From contig JAURVI010000037.1 of the NCBI GenBank assembly GCA_030655515.1, forward strand, positions 1-64,000: a stretch of DNA of 64,000 bases, given 5' to 3'. The notes beneath the pieces are model-generated. The model saw nothing but the letters and a program-made list of their open reading frames with translations, was not told where the DNA came from and did no database searches. A program made the translations under genes and the position numbers. Shown here piece by piece: positions 34,555 to 43,837 of the stretch. The stretch is from Polaromonas sp. GTDB lineage: Bacteria; Pseudomonadota; Gammaproteobacteria; Burkholderiales; Burkholderiaceae_C. Every line of letters starts with the position of its first letter. Positions within the stretch are counted from its first letter, which is position 1.

Positions 34555-35266
34555 CCACCCCGATAAACACGACGCGTACAAAACCCGCGCCATGCTTGAG
34601 GGCCAGGCGGGTGCCCAGCAGGCTGCCGGCCACATTGGCCAGCGCCAGGGTCAGCGCAAAGTGCCACCAGACATGGCCTTTGTAGGCAAACAGCAGCAGC
34701 GCTGCCAGGTTGGTGGCGGTGTTGAGCAGCTTGGCCGACGCCGAGGCGTTCAAAAAATCGTAGCCCAACCAGTACACGAACAGGAAAACGAAAAAGCTGC
34801 CCGTGCCGGGGCCAAAAAAGCCATCGTAAAAGCCCAGCACCAGTCCAATGCAACAGGCTGCCGCCGTTTCGGCATGGCCCGTGAAGCGCGGCGTGTGGCG
34901 GCGGCCCAGCTCTTTCCTGACCAGGGTGTAGAGCAACACCGCCATCAGGACAAAGGGCAGGACTTTTCGCAAAAAGCCGGGTGAGATCAGGGTCACCAGC
35001 CAGGCCCCGCCGAAAGAGCCGACAAAGCCGGCCAGCGCGGCGGGCAAGAGGGCGGCCCAGCGCATCTCGACGTGCCTGGCGTATTGCACCGCCGCCGCCG
35101 CCGTGCCCCAGATGGCGGCGCCTTTGTTCACACCCAACAAGGTGGCCGGTTGCGTGGCGGGGAAGACGGCAAACAGCGCCGGCAGCAGAATCAGTCCGCC
35201 ACCGCCGATGATCGAATCCACAAAACCGGCCAGCAGCGAGGCGCACGACAGGATCAGTAATTCCAT
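34508..35266 (-). CDS. TauE/SafE-family (TSUP) permease
   Basis: An inner-membrane protein of 252 residues with about eight helices and two-fold pseudo-symmetry. The paired motifs are SLLAGFVDSIIGGGGLILLPAL at the N terminus and GFYDGFFGPGTGSFF in the second half. Family members move sulfite, sulfoacetate or other organosulfur anions; the substrate here cannot be named. ATG 35266 is taken (MELLILS); longer frames upstream include a terminator. It is convergent with, and overlaps, mrdA. Confidence 0.88.
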   Translation of the reverse strand: MELLILSCASLLAGFVDSIIGGGGLILLPALFAVFPATQPATLLGVNKGAAIWGTAAAAVQYARHVEMRWAALLPAALAGFVGSFGGAWLVTLISPGFLRKVLPFVLMAVLLYTLVRKELGRRHTPRFTGHAETAAACCIGLVLGFYDGFFGPGTGSFFVFLFVYWLGYDFLNASASAKLLNTATNLAALLLFAYKGHVWWHFALTLALANVAGSLLGTRLALKHGAGFVRVVFIGVVSALILKTGFDAFLK

Positions 35267-35335
35267 GGTCCGATTCTCGCATCGGGGTTTGGGCAGGTGC
35301 CGCATGCACCGATCTGGAGCGACACGACAGCGACC

Positions 35336-35365
35336 AAAAAAAAGCGCCGGACTTACCGGCGCTTT
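35336..35365 (-). terminator. Intrinsic terminator on the minus strand
   Basis: AAAGCGCCGG-ACTTA-CCGGCGCTTT is a perfect 10-bp stem (35341-35350 with 35356-35365). The A run at 35336-35343 becomes a U tract when read on the minus strand. It lies after the hybrid kinase gene (ends 35596) and before the TauE-like gene, so it should end transcripts coming from the kinase side. The 230 bases between kinase and hairpin hold no supported gene; a small minus-strand RNA ending here is possible but untested. Confidence 0.8.
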
Positions 35366-35595
35366 GCAAAAACATCGCGTGGAATGCAACTACTTTTCTA
35401 GCTTTAACATGCTCTGTTTGTCTCCTCGGCCCTCTGCGAGCTACTTGGCTCGTATGCAGGTCAGCCAATGTAGGCTGCGCACGGGCTTAGTGCATTAGGA
35501 GTTTCCCTTCCCCGGCTGACGCGCCGCATGATGGGAAAGTCCTGCGCAGATATTCTGTCTGCCGCGGTTTTGCCGGACGCAGAGGGCCGGGCGCC

Positions 35596-37869
35596 TCAGC
35601 GGGCGTTCTGCCCCAGCGTGAAGTCGAACCGGGCGCCTTCACCCGGTGCCGAGGTCGCCCAGATCCGCCCGCCGTGGCGCGTGACGATCCTGCGCGCGGT
35701 CGCCAGGCCGATGCCGACGCCGGCAAACTCGCCCGGCGAGTGCAAGCGCTGAAAGGGGCCAAACAGTTTGTCGGCATACGCCATGTCGAAGCCGGCACCG
35801 GTGTCCTTGACGAAAAAAATCATGTCGCCGTCGGGGCCTGCTTCAGCGCCCACGCTGATCTCGGCGCTGGCCTGCCGGGAGGTGAACTTCCACGCATTGC
35901 CCAGCAAAATGTTCAAAAGCAGCAGAATCAGTCCGGCGTCGGCCTGCGCGGCCAGAGGCTCCTGCACATGCAGATGCACCACGCGTTCGGGGTTTCGCCG
36001 CTGCAGCGTTTTCAGCACCTTGCCGGCCATCGCACCCAGATCCACCTGCTCGCGCCTGATGTGGGTGCGCGACAGTTGCGCCAGCGCCAGCAGGTTGTCG
36101 GTGCGCGCATCCATCTGGCTGACACCGGCGCGGATGCGGCTAAGGTAGTGTTTGCCGCGCTCGCTGACGCCTGCGGCAAGCTCTCTTTCAAGCAGGCTGG
36201 TCAGCCCGTTGATGGCGATGAAGGGTTGCCGCAGATCGTGGGCCAGCGAATACGAGAAGGCCTGCAGTTCCTCGTTGGCCGCAGTGAGTTCGGCGGTGCG
36301 CCGCTCCACGCGGCTCTCCAGCTCGGCGTTGAGCCGCATGATTTGTTGTTCGGCGAGTTTTCGCTCGGTGATGTCGCGCAGGATCACGCTGACCTGCATG
36401 TCGCCGTTGCTGCTGACGTGTCGCGAAGACGACACCTCCACCGAAAAGCGCGTGCCGTCGCCGCGCACGCAGCGCAGCTCGCCGCGGCCGCCGGTCTGCC
36501 CGAGCATGGCCGCGACGCGCGAATCGGCCGGATCCACCAGGCCGGCGATGCCGACTGCCCTGATCTGCTGCTCGCTCATCCGGAGCATGGTGCAGGCCGC
36601 GGGGTTGGCCGACACCACCGTGCCGTCCGCCAGGCCCTGGATGAAGCCGTCCAGGCTGGTTTCAAAGACCAGCCGAAAGCGTTCTTCGCTGATGCGCAGC
36701 GTGTCTTCGGCGGCCAGCAGGCTGCGGTAGCGGCGCGCCCGGCTTTGCGCCGCCGCGATCAGCGCGGCGGGCTCCACCGGTTTGATGATGAAGTCGTCCC
36801 CGCCCTGCTTCAGCGCCTGCGCCTGCTGGTCCAGGCTGGTTTCGGTCGACAGAAAAACAATTGGAATCCGGACAAACGCCTGTTGCTGGCGAATCAATGC
36901 GGCCAGCTCGATGCCGTTGCATTGCGGCATGTGGATGTCGCAGGTGATCAGGTCAGGCTGAAAATCGATCAGCGGCGCCATGACCTGGCTGGGGTCGGTG
37001 ACGATGGCGGTTTCAATGCCCGCCGACTGCAGCACGCCGGCATACACAGCGGCCAGTGTTTCGTCGTCCTCCACAATCAGCACCCGGTAGGGCCGCGCCG
37101 GCTCGCCGGACGTGACGCGGTCAAGCAGGGTGACCAGTGCGCGCAGATCCAGCGGCTGCGGAAAATAACCGATGGCACCGGCGCGAACCGCCTCCAGACG
37201 GGCTTGAAAACCGCTGTCGCCCGACATGAAGATCACCGGAATCGCGGCCAGCCTCTCGGGCGCTTGCGTGGCCATTGCGTGCAGCGCCAGCAGCGGGTCT
37301 GCAGAAAACGCGATGTTGGCCAGGATCGCCGCAGGCCGGTCCTGCGCTGGCGGGACGGGGTGGTCAAAAACGCGGCTCTGGTAGCCGGATCGGCCCAACT
37401 GGGCCGCCAGCTCGCTGGCCGCCTGCTGATCCGACTCCACGATGTAAACGAGCCGCGCTGGCCGGGTGCCCAGGAGGGGTGCGTCGTCACGCGCCGTCGT
37501 GTCGGCCGCCGGGGCGGCCTGTGTGGCAAGGCGTTGGCCGGCCGACGCCAGCGCGGCTTGCAAGGCCCGCAGGCCAGCGTCCAATGCACCACGCACGGCC
37601 TCGTTCGGAGGTCGCCGCGCGGCAATATCAATGCCGGAGAGGATTTTTTCGATTCCCGCTGCCGCGTCGCTGACGGCTGGAAAGCCAAAGGTTCCGCCGG
37701 AGCCGGCCAGCTTGTGGGCCTGCGCCAGCGCTGAAACCGCGGCCTCGGTGTTGCCAGTGCTGCCGATCTGCCGCAGCGCCGCTTCCAGCGCGGCTATTTT
37801 TTCCGGCAGCGTCGAAACATACCGTTGGCGCTGCGCTTGCATGTAAAGAGCGAGGCTGGTGTGCGGCAT
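35596..37869 (-). CDS. Histidine kinase: Hpt-REC-REC-PAS-HisKA-HATPase
   Basis: A soluble sensor kinase of 757 residues with an unusual order. An N-terminal Hpt domain has the histidine in QAHKLAGSGGTFGFP. A degenerate receiver (about 130-250) and a full receiver (about 260-380; VEDDETL, LITCDIHMPQCNG, FIIKPVEPAAL) follow. Then come a PAS domain (about 395-510), HisKA with SYSLAHDLRQPFIAINGL and an ATPase domain (NAWKF, DTGAGFDM, GVGIGLATA). ATG 37869 (MPHTSLAL) is preferred to the longer frame. Carrying Hpt and REC before the kinase suggests it receives phosphate as well as giving it. No membrane segment or partner gene is adjacent. Confidence 0.88.
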   Translation of the reverse strand: MPHTSLALYMQAQRQRYVSTLPEKIAALEAALRQIGSTGNTEAAVSALAQAHKLAGSGGTFGFPAVSDAAAGIEKILSGIDIAARRPPNEAVRGALDAGLRALQAALASAGQRLATQAAPAADTTARDDAPLLGTRPARLVYIVESDQQAASELAAQLGRSGYQSRVFDHPVPPAQDRPAAILANIAFSADPLLALHAMATQAPERLAAIPVIFMSGDSGFQARLEAVRAGAIGYFPQPLDLRALVTLLDRVTSGEPARPYRVLIVEDDETLAAVYAGVLQSAGIETAIVTDPSQVMAPLIDFQPDLITCDIHMPQCNGIELAALIRQQQAFVRIPIVFLSTETSLDQQAQALKQGGDDFIIKPVEPAALIAAAQSRARRYRSLLAAEDTLRISEERFRLVFETSLDGFIQGLADGTVVSANPAACTMLRMSEQQIRAVGIAGLVDPADSRVAAMLGQTGGRGELRCVRGDGTRFSVEVSSSRHVSSNGDMQVSVILRDITERKLAEQQIMRLNAELESRVERRTAELTAANEELQAFSYSLAHDLRQPFIAINGLTSLLERELAAGVSERGKHYLSRIRAGVSQMDARTDNLLALAQLSRTHIRREQVDLGAMAGKVLKTLQRRNPERVVHLHVQEPLAAQADAGLILLLLNILLGNAWKFTSRQASAEISVGAEAGPDGDMIFFVKDTGAGFDMAYADKLFGPFQRLHSPGEFAGVGIGLATARRIVTRHGGRIWATSAPGEGARFDFTLGQNAR

Positions 37870-37943
37870 CACGGTGGTCTGTGGCTTGTGGCGTCTTGGG
37901 TTTGCGCAATTATCGGCTCGCCGGGACGCGGCGCGGTCTTCTG

Positions 37944-39611
37944 TCAAACCCCGTCCCGTAGCCACTGGGCGGCCTTCTCGGCAATCATCAGCGTGGGTGA
38001 GTTGGTGTTGCCACTGGTAATCAGGGGCATCACGCCAGCGTCAATCACGCGCAAACCGCCAATGCCGCGTACCCGCAGGTGCGAGTCAACCACGGCCATG
38101 GGGTCATCGGCCCGGCCCATTTTAGTGGTGCCCACCGGGTGGAAGATGGTGGTGGCGATGTCGCCGGCCAGCCGCGCCAGGTCTTCATCACTTTGAAACT
38201 GCGCACCGGGGCGAAATTCTTCCGGCTGGTAGCGGGCCAACGCACGCTGGCTGACGATGCGGCGCGTGACGCGCAATGAGTCGGCAGCGACCTGGCGGTC
38301 TTGCGGGGTGCTGAGGTAGTTGGGCGTGATCGCCGGCGCATCTTCAAAACAACCGGTTTTGATCCGGACCGAGCCCCGGCTCGTGGGGTTGAGGTTGCAC
38401 ACGCTGGCCGTGAAGGCGTTGAAGCTGTGCAGCGGCTCGCCAAAGGCATCGAGCGACAGCGGCTGCACGTGGTACTCGATGTTGGGCCAGGGCTGGTCCG
38501 GCGAGCTGCGCGTGAACGCCCCGAGCTGCGACGGCGCCATGCTCATGGGCCCGGTCTGCCGGAACGCGTATTCAAGGCCGATCTTCGCCTTGCCCCAGAG
38601 CGAGCTGCTCATCGTGTTGAGCGTGAAGTTTTTGGCCGCATCGCTCCTGACCTTGTAGACCGAGCGGATCTGCAGATGATCCTGCAGGTTGGCGCCCACG
38701 CCGGGCAAATCGACCACAACCGGGAGGCCATGGCGCTTTAGCAGTTCTGCCGGACCGATGCCCGACAGTTGCAGGATTTGCGGCGATCCTATGCTGCCGG
38801 CGCTCAGGATGACTTCGCCCAATTTCCCGAGGTTTTTGCCCGAGTCGCGCGTGGCAAAGGCCCGGATGCGTTCCTGGCCGGTCCAGACCTCGACGCCGGT
38901 GCAACGCTGGCTGCCGTCGTCCTGGCGTTCGATGACAAGTTTGCAGACCTGCGCGCGGGTCCATATTTCGAAGTTGGGGCGGGCAAAACAGGTGGGGCGC
39001 AAAAACGCCTTGGCCGTGTTCCAGCGCCAGCCGTTTTTCTGGTTGACTTCAAAGTAGCCCACACCTTCGTTGTCGCCGCGGTTGAAGTCGTCGGTGGCCG
39101 GGATGCCTGCTTGCTGTGCGGCCTTGGCAAATGCCTCCAGAATGTCCCAGCGAAGCCGCTGCTTGTCGACCCGCCACTCCCCGCCCGCGCCATGCAGCGC
39201 ATCGGCGCCTTTGTAGTGATCTTCGTGCCGCTTGAAGTGGGGCAGCGCATGGTACCAGCACCAGGCAGGGTCGCCTGTCAGTTGCGCCCACTGGTCGTAG
39301 TCGCGCGCCTGGCCGCGCATGTAAATCATGCCGTTGATGCTGGAGCAGCCGCCCAGCGTCTTGCCACGTGGGTAGCGCAGTGTGCGGCCGTTCAGGCCGG
39401 CGTCGGGCTCGGTGTTGTAGAGCCAGTCAGTGCGCGGGTTGCCGATGCAGTGCAGGTAGCCGACCGGGATATGAATCCAGTGGTAGTCGTCCTTGCGGCC
39501 GGCCTCGATGAGCAACACGCGTTTGGACGCGTCGGCACTGAGCCGGTTGGCCAGCAGGCAGCCGGCGGTTCCACCCCCGACGATGATGTAGTCAAAGATG
39601 TTTTCGCTCAT
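37944..39611 (-). CDS. GMC-family FAD oxidoreductase (choline dehydrogenase-like)
   Basis: A 555-residue flavoprotein that oxidises an alcohol. The FAD Rossmann motif is IIVGGGTAGCLLANRLS at the N terminus. GMC signature 1 (YPRGKTLGGCSSINGMIYMR) and signature 2 (GSIGSPQILQLSGIGP) are present, and the catalytic histidines lie in HPVGTTKMG and near GNTNSPTLM. The substrate may be choline or a longer alcohol; no betaine genes are close. It is preceded, with overlapping codons, by a short frame that repeats its own first codons (39608-39727). Confidence 0.9.
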   Translation of the reverse strand: MSENIFDYIIVGGGTAGCLLANRLSADASKRVLLIEAGRKDDYHWIHIPVGYLHCIGNPRTDWLYNTEPDAGLNGRTLRYPRGKTLGGCSSINGMIYMRGQARDYDQWAQLTGDPAWCWYHALPHFKRHEDHYKGADALHGAGGEWRVDKQRLRWDILEAFAKAAQQAGIPATDDFNRGDNEGVGYFEVNQKNGWRWNTAKAFLRPTCFARPNFEIWTRAQVCKLVIERQDDGSQRCTGVEVWTGQERIRAFATRDSGKNLGKLGEVILSAGSIGSPQILQLSGIGPAELLKRHGLPVVVDLPGVGANLQDHLQIRSVYKVRSDAAKNFTLNTMSSSLWGKAKIGLEYAFRQTGPMSMAPSQLGAFTRSSPDQPWPNIEYHVQPLSLDAFGEPLHSFNAFTASVCNLNPTSRGSVRIKTGCFEDAPAITPNYLSTPQDRQVAADSLRVTRRIVSQRALARYQPEEFRPGAQFQSDEDLARLAGDIATTIFHPVGTTKMGRADDPMAVVDSHLRVRGIGGLRVIDAGVMPLITSGNTNSPTLMIAEKAAQWLRDGV

Positions 39612-39727
39612 GGGTGGAACGCATCCTTTGCGCCGGGTCGATCCCCAGCCTGGGCTGGGGCCCCTCGCCCTGCGTCTCCAAGGCGTCCACCCCCGACGAT
39701 GATGAGGTCAAAGGTGTTGTTGTTCAT
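39608..39727 (-). pseudogene. Duplicate N-terminus of a GMC oxidoreductase
   Basis: A 39-codon frame starting MNNNTFDLIIVGGG, closely matching the start of the GMC gene that follows (MSENIFDYIIVGGG); the stretch TCATCATCGTCGGGGGTGGA is identical in both. After GGG the frame becomes unrelated. It stops at TGA overlapping the next ATG (ATGA). It looks like the remains of a tandem paralogue lost by deletion, now acting as a coupled leader. Confidence 0.55.
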
Positions 39728-39990
39728 TTTGCGGCCACGACCATCGTTTTCATCGTCCTATTTGGGTGACTCATCCTTTTGATTATCGGACCCATTGCCT
39801 GCGGGGTGTGGATTAACGGACTGCCGCAGCTTGCGCGACAGGACGCTGACGTAGTGGTTTGGAGGCAAATACTGTCACTGTCGCCGTGAAGTCCGCTGCT
39901 GGATTAATATGCTTCAGACAGGGACCACGCGGCATGGCCTCAGCCCTGTTCTGCCGAATGTCCCCAAACTGTGTTGCACCGATCAAAAAA
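39728..39990. other. Intergenic region between GMC and MCE transporter genes
   Basis: The 263 bases between the divergent gene groups should hold both promoters. I see no clear sigma-70 hexamers, repeat or RNA gene in it. Confidence 0.35.
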
Positions 39991-41148
39991 ATGCCATCAC
40001 CGGAGGAACGCGTTGCGAGCGAGTCGGCTCCACATATTGACCAGCAAGACACGCCGGAGGGGGCGTGTTACGCGGCGCTGGGTCCCTGGACCGCCGCCGA
40101 GTTGACGGTTCAGCCGGTTTGGGACGCGCTGGCAACCCGCCTGAAGGCGCTGGGTGCTTCGGCCTCCAGTGGGGCGGTGCGGTGGGATCTGCGCCGGATC
40201 GACCGGCTGGACCATCTGGGCGCGCAGGTGCTGTGGAACCACTGGGGCCGCCGGTGGCCCGAAAAACTGGAGGTCCAACCCGCGCAGCGCGCCGTGCTGG
40301 AGCGGGTGGCCGAGTTCAGTGTGGACCGGCCGGCGATGCCGCCCCCCGGCTTCAGGCCGTCGTTCCTGGCCCTGGGCGAAGGGCTGCTGAAAATTGCGGG
40401 TCACAGCGCGGGGCTGATCGCCCTGGTGGGCCGGCTGCTGCTGAATTTGATCAAGCTGGCCAGGCGCCCGCGTGACGGGCCATGGCGCGACCTGTCCGGC
40501 CATCTGTACCATATCGGCGCCACCGCCTTGCCGATTACCGCATTGGTCGGTTTTTTGATCGGCGTGGTGCTGGCCTACCTGATCTCGCGGCAGTTGCGCC
40601 AGTATGGCGCGGACGCCTTCATCGTCAACATTTTGGGCATTTCTCTGGTTCGCGAACTCGGGCCGGTGCTGGCCGCCATCCTGATTGCCGGGCGTTCCGG
40701 TTCCGCCATCACCGCGCAGATCGGCGTGATGCGGGTGACCGAAGAGCTGGACGCGATGCGGGTGATGGGCATTGCCCACAGCTTCCGGCTGGTGATGCCG
40801 CGGGCGCTGGCGCTGGCCATCGTGATGCCGCTGATCAGCGTGTGGACGACCGTGGCCGCGCTGCTGGGCGGCATGCTGGCGGCTGACCTGACGATGGGCG
40901 TCACGCCGTCCTTTTTCATCAATGCCTTGCCCGAAGCCGTGGATGCCGCCAACCTCACGCTGGCCAGCGCCAAGTCGGTCGTGTTTGGCGTGCTGATCGC
41001 GCTGATCGGCTGCCACTTCGGCCTGCGCGTCAAACCCAACACCGAAAGCCTGGGCCAGGGCACCACGGCGTCCGTGGTCACTTCGATCACAGTGGTGATC
41101 CTGGTCGATGCGCTGTTCGCGGTGCTGTTCAAGAATGTCGGAATCTAG
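39991..41148 (+). CDS. mlaE: MlaE-type permease with N-terminal STAS-like domain
   Basis: A 385-residue inner-membrane permease of the MCE/Mla lipid transport class. Residues about 20-110 resemble a STAS domain (VRWDLRRIDRLDHLGAQVLW), which in E. coli is the separate MlaB. The rest (about 130-385) is the MlaE fold with five to six helices and the conserved VRELGPVLAAILIAGRSGSA and ITAQIGVMRVTEELDAMRVM stretches. ATG 39991 is chosen; the frame could start earlier. The ATPase gene starts at the base after its stop. Confidence 0.88.
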   Translation: MPSPEERVASESAPHIDQQDTPEGACYAALGPWTAAELTVQPVWDALATRLKALGASASSGAVRWDLRRIDRLDHLGAQVLWNHWGRRWPEKLEVQPAQRAVLERVAEFSVDRPAMPPPGFRPSFLALGEGLLKIAGHSAGLIALVGRLLLNLIKLARRPRDGPWRDLSGHLYHIGATALPITALVGFLIGVVLAYLISRQLRQYGADAFIVNILGISLVRELGPVLAAILIAGRSGSAITAQIGVMRVTEELDAMRVMGIAHSFRLVMPRALALAIVMPLISVWTTVAALLGGMLAADLTMGVTPSFFINALPEAVDAANLTLASAKSVVFGVLIALIGCHFGLRVKPNTESLGQGTTASVVTSITVVILVDALFAVLFKNVGI

Positions 41149-41937
41149 ATGACTGACCCCATCGTCGATATCCGCCAGCTTTCAACCGTGTTCAGCAATG
41201 GCGGCAAGCAGTCCGTCATTCACAAAGACCTGGACCTGCGCATCCAGCGCGGCGAATTCATGTCGGTGGTCGGTGGTTCGGGCTCCGGCAAAACCGTGTT
41301 GCTGCGGCAGATGCTGGGGCTGGAGCAACCCACGCAAGGCGAGATCACCGTGCTGGGCAAACCGGCGGCCGAGCTTGGCAAGACAGGCGCGGCCCGGCGC
41401 GTCGGCATGTTGTTCCAGCACGGCGCGCTGTTTTCGGCCTTCACGGTGCTGGAGAACATTGCCTTTCCCTTGCGCGAACTCAAGACGCTGCCGAGCACGC
41501 TGATTCATGAGGCGGCCATGGTCAAGCTGCAGATGGTCGGGCTGGCGCCCGAACATGCCGACAAGATGCCCAGCGACCTGTCCGGCGGCATGGTCAAACG
41601 CGTGTCGCTGGCCCGGGCCCTGATCATGGACCCGCCGCTGCTGCTGCTCGACGAGCCGACCGCCGGGCTGGACCCGGAGAGCGCCGACAGTTTTTGCGCG
41701 CTGCTGCGCTCCTTGCACCGTGACATGGAACTCACGGTGGTGATGGTCACACACGACCTGGACACCTTGTTCGAATTGAGCACGCGCATTACCGTGCTGG
41801 CTGACCAGAAAGTCATTGTCAGCGGCCCGCCCAAAGAAGTCATTGCTTTTTCGCACCCCTTTATCCGTAACTTTTTCCTCGGCCAACGGGGCCAGCGCGC
41901 GATGGCCTTGCTGCCCGAAGACCCCGTTGCCGTATGA
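41149..41937 (+). CDS. mlaF: MlaF-type ABC ATPase
   Basis: A 262-residue ATPase that drives phospholipid movement through the MlaE-like permease. Walker A is GGSGSGKTVLL, signature LSGGMVKRVSLARAL, Walker B LLLLDEPTAGLD, and the H loop VMVTHDLDTL. The C terminus is short and lacks the long tail of E. coli MlaF. It is directly downstream of the permease and 36 bases before the MCE protein, all in one operon. Confidence 0.93.
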   Translation: MTDPIVDIRQLSTVFSNGGKQSVIHKDLDLRIQRGEFMSVVGGSGSGKTVLLRQMLGLEQPTQGEITVLGKPAAELGKTGAARRVGMLFQHGALFSAFTVLENIAFPLRELKTLPSTLIHEAAMVKLQMVGLAPEHADKMPSDLSGGMVKRVSLARALIMDPPLLLLDEPTAGLDPESADSFCALLRSLHRDMELTVVMVTHDLDTLFELSTRITVLADQKVIVSGPPKEVIAFSHPFIRNFFLGQRGQRAMALLPEDPVAV

Positions 41938-41973
41938 ACATGTGCGCGGCCTCACTTTTTCAGGAGTATCGAG

Positions 41974-42855
41974 ATGGAAAACAAAGCCCATGCCCTGGCC
42001 GCCGGTGTTTTTGTGCTGGTCGTCACCGCGCTGCTGGCGCTGCTGGCGGTCTGGCTGACGCGCGACAACGGTGTGCGCAACTTGTATGAGCTGTCCACGC
42101 GCGAGACCATCCCCAACCTGCAGCCGCAGGCGCAGGTGCGCTTTCGCGGCGTACCGGTCGGCAAGGTGGCGTCCATCGGGTTTGACCACAAGATCAAGGG
42201 CAATGTGCTGATTCGCATCGGGGTCGAAGCGGGCACACCGTTGACCACATCCACCGTGGCCCGCATCAGCTCGCAGGGCATCACCGGGCTGGGCTTCATC
42301 CAGCTCGAAGACGAGGGGGGATCGGCCGAGCGCCTGGTGCCCAACGACGACGACCCGCCGCGCATACCGCTCAAGCCCGGCCTGCTGGACAAGCTGCTCA
42401 AGCAGAGCGAAGTCATTTTCGACCAGGTCGCGCAGGCCAGCACCAAGCTGAACCAGTGGCTCGGCAAAGAGAACCAGCAGGCGCTGGCCGGCACCATCGC
42501 GCAAATCGGCCAGGCCGCCGACCGGTTCGACAAGCTCGCGCTGAAGCTTGATCCCTTCGTCGCGACGTTGCCGGCCCTGGGCCGTGAGGCCGGCGTCACG
42601 ATGCGCTCACTGAAGTCTGCCGCCGCCGAGGTGTCCATGGCCGCCACTGGCGTGGGCGCCACGGCGGAGACCTTCAGCGCAGCGACCTTGCCCCGGCTCG
42701 GCGATGTCGCCGTAGAAACCGCCCGCGCGATGCGCCAGCTCAGGCGCACCGTGAATGCCGTGGACGACAACCCGCAATCGCTGATTTTTGGCAATGGCCC
42801 ACCCACGCCCGGCCCGGGCGAGCCAGGCTTTGCCGCGCCTGGAGGAAATAAATGA
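41974..42855 (+). CDS. mlaD: MCE-domain protein (MlaD-like)
   Basis: A 293-residue inner-membrane-anchored periplasmic protein. One N-terminal helix (about residues 8-28) precedes a single MCE domain (about 38-120, NLQPQAQVRFRGVPVGKVAS), then a long helical tail (about 140-260) likely to build a tunnel-like bundle. MCE proteins form hexameric rings that carry lipids across the periplasm. This gene set (permease, ATPase, MCE, auxiliary lipoprotein) lacks MlaC, like the PqiC-associated MCE systems. Confidence 0.92.
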   Translation: MENKAHALAAGVFVLVVTALLALLAVWLTRDNGVRNLYELSTRETIPNLQPQAQVRFRGVPVGKVASIGFDHKIKGNVLIRIGVEAGTPLTTSTVARISSQGITGLGFIQLEDEGGSAERLVPNDDDPPRIPLKPGLLDKLLKQSEVIFDQVAQASTKLNQWLGKENQQALAGTIAQIGQAADRFDKLALKLDPFVATLPALGREAGVTMRSLKSAAAEVSMAATGVGATAETFSAATLPRLGDVAVETARAMRQLRRTVNAVDDNPQSLIFGNGPPTPGPGEPGFAAPGGNK

Positions 42856-42870
42856 TCCGCACCCCCATCT

Positions 42871-43036
42871 CTAGTGCAGTGTTGCACGCTATCTGGAACA
42901 TAAAAACGCGTCTTTTGCGCCATGGCGGCGTTGCAAATCCGCGCGATACCTGCGGGTATCGCTGTGGTTTGCGCCTTGCCCCGACCCAAAATCCATCGTT
43001 TTTATTTGTTCCATCAAGCGTGCAACACTGCACCAG
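42871..43036. repeat. CTAG-bounded inverted-repeat element E2 (166 bp)
   Basis: Arms 42871-42890 (CTAGTGCAGTGTTGCACGCT) and 43017-43036 are reverse complements with one mismatch; weaker pairing runs to about 40 bases inward. The interior has CGCGTCTTTTGCGCCAT and CAAAATCCATC, as in E1 (8821-8987), although the arms are unrelated to those of E1. The element sits between the mlaD stop and the coding part of the lipoprotein gene and displaces that gene's 5' end. Confidence 0.7.
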
Positions 43037-43715
43037 TGCAGCGGCTGCCCGCGCTCGTTCCATAAGGGCAGGGAGCCGTTTTTATTTTTATCTGGTGTGC
43101 GCGACCGCACTGCTGCTCGGGGCCTGTTCCGCGCTGCCGGACAAGCCGCTGCGCGCCGCCCTGTACGACTTTGGCCCCGGCCCCTCGGGCACGCAGTCCG
43201 CGCCGCGGCAGTCCGCATTGCCGCCGCTGGCGCTGGCCGACATTTCAACCCCCGGCGGCGTGCTGGACAACCAGGCGGTGCTGTACCGGCTGGCCTACGC
43301 CAATGCGCAGCAGTTGCGGCCATATTCGCAGGCGCGCTGGAGCATGCCGCCGGCGCAACTGGTGCGCCAGCGGCTGCGCGAGACGCTCAGTGTCAACCGT
43401 GCCGTGCTCAATGCCGGCGAAGGCCCGGCCTTGAACCGCGGCGCCAACCAGGGCGTCTTGCCGCGGGTGCTGCAACTGGAGCTGGAGGAGTTCAGCCACC
43501 TGTTCGAGTCGCCCGACGGCAGTGTCGGCCTGATCCGGCTGCGCGCCACCCTGGTGGCGCCCACGCCCAGCGGCGAAAAACTGCTGGCCCAGCGCAACAT
43601 CACGGTGCAACGCCCGGCCCCCAGCGCCGATGCCGCCGGCGGGGTGCGTGCGCTGACCGCGGCGACCGACGCCGCGATTGAAGAAATTGCCTTATGGCTG
43701 CAGCAAGTTCCTTAA
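43020..43715 (+). CDS. ABC-transport auxiliary lipoprotein (PqiC-like)
   Basis: A probable outer-membrane lipoprotein completing the MCE system. The lipobox LLLGAC follows a short hydrophobic run (FYFYLVCATALLLGAC). The mature part (about 195 residues) has the ABC_trans_aux pattern (LYDFGPGPSG...VLYRLAYANAQQLRPYSQARW). An open frame continues back to ATG 42852, but that stretch is element E2. GTG 43020, at the element's edge, is the nearest plausible start and lacks a ribosome site. The native start was probably lost or moved by the insertion. Confidence 0.75.
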   Translation: MQHCTSAAAARARSIRAGSRFYFYLVCATALLLGACSALPDKPLRAALYDFGPGPSGTQSAPRQSALPPLALADISTPGGVLDNQAVLYRLAYANAQQLRPYSQARWSMPPAQLVRQRLRETLSVNRAVLNAGEGPALNRGANQGVLPRVLQLELEEFSHLFESPDGSVGLIRLRATLVAPTPSGEKLLAQRNITVQRPAPSADAAGGVRALTAATDAAIEEIALWLQQVP

Positions 43716-43837
43716 GGGATGACCCGCACGATGGCGGTGCAGCAGCGTTACGAAGCCAATACCCGGCGGGCCATCGATGCCGGCGTGTTCGGTGCGCCCG
43801 GTTATGTGATCGCCGGCGAAATTTTCTGGGCCAGTGC

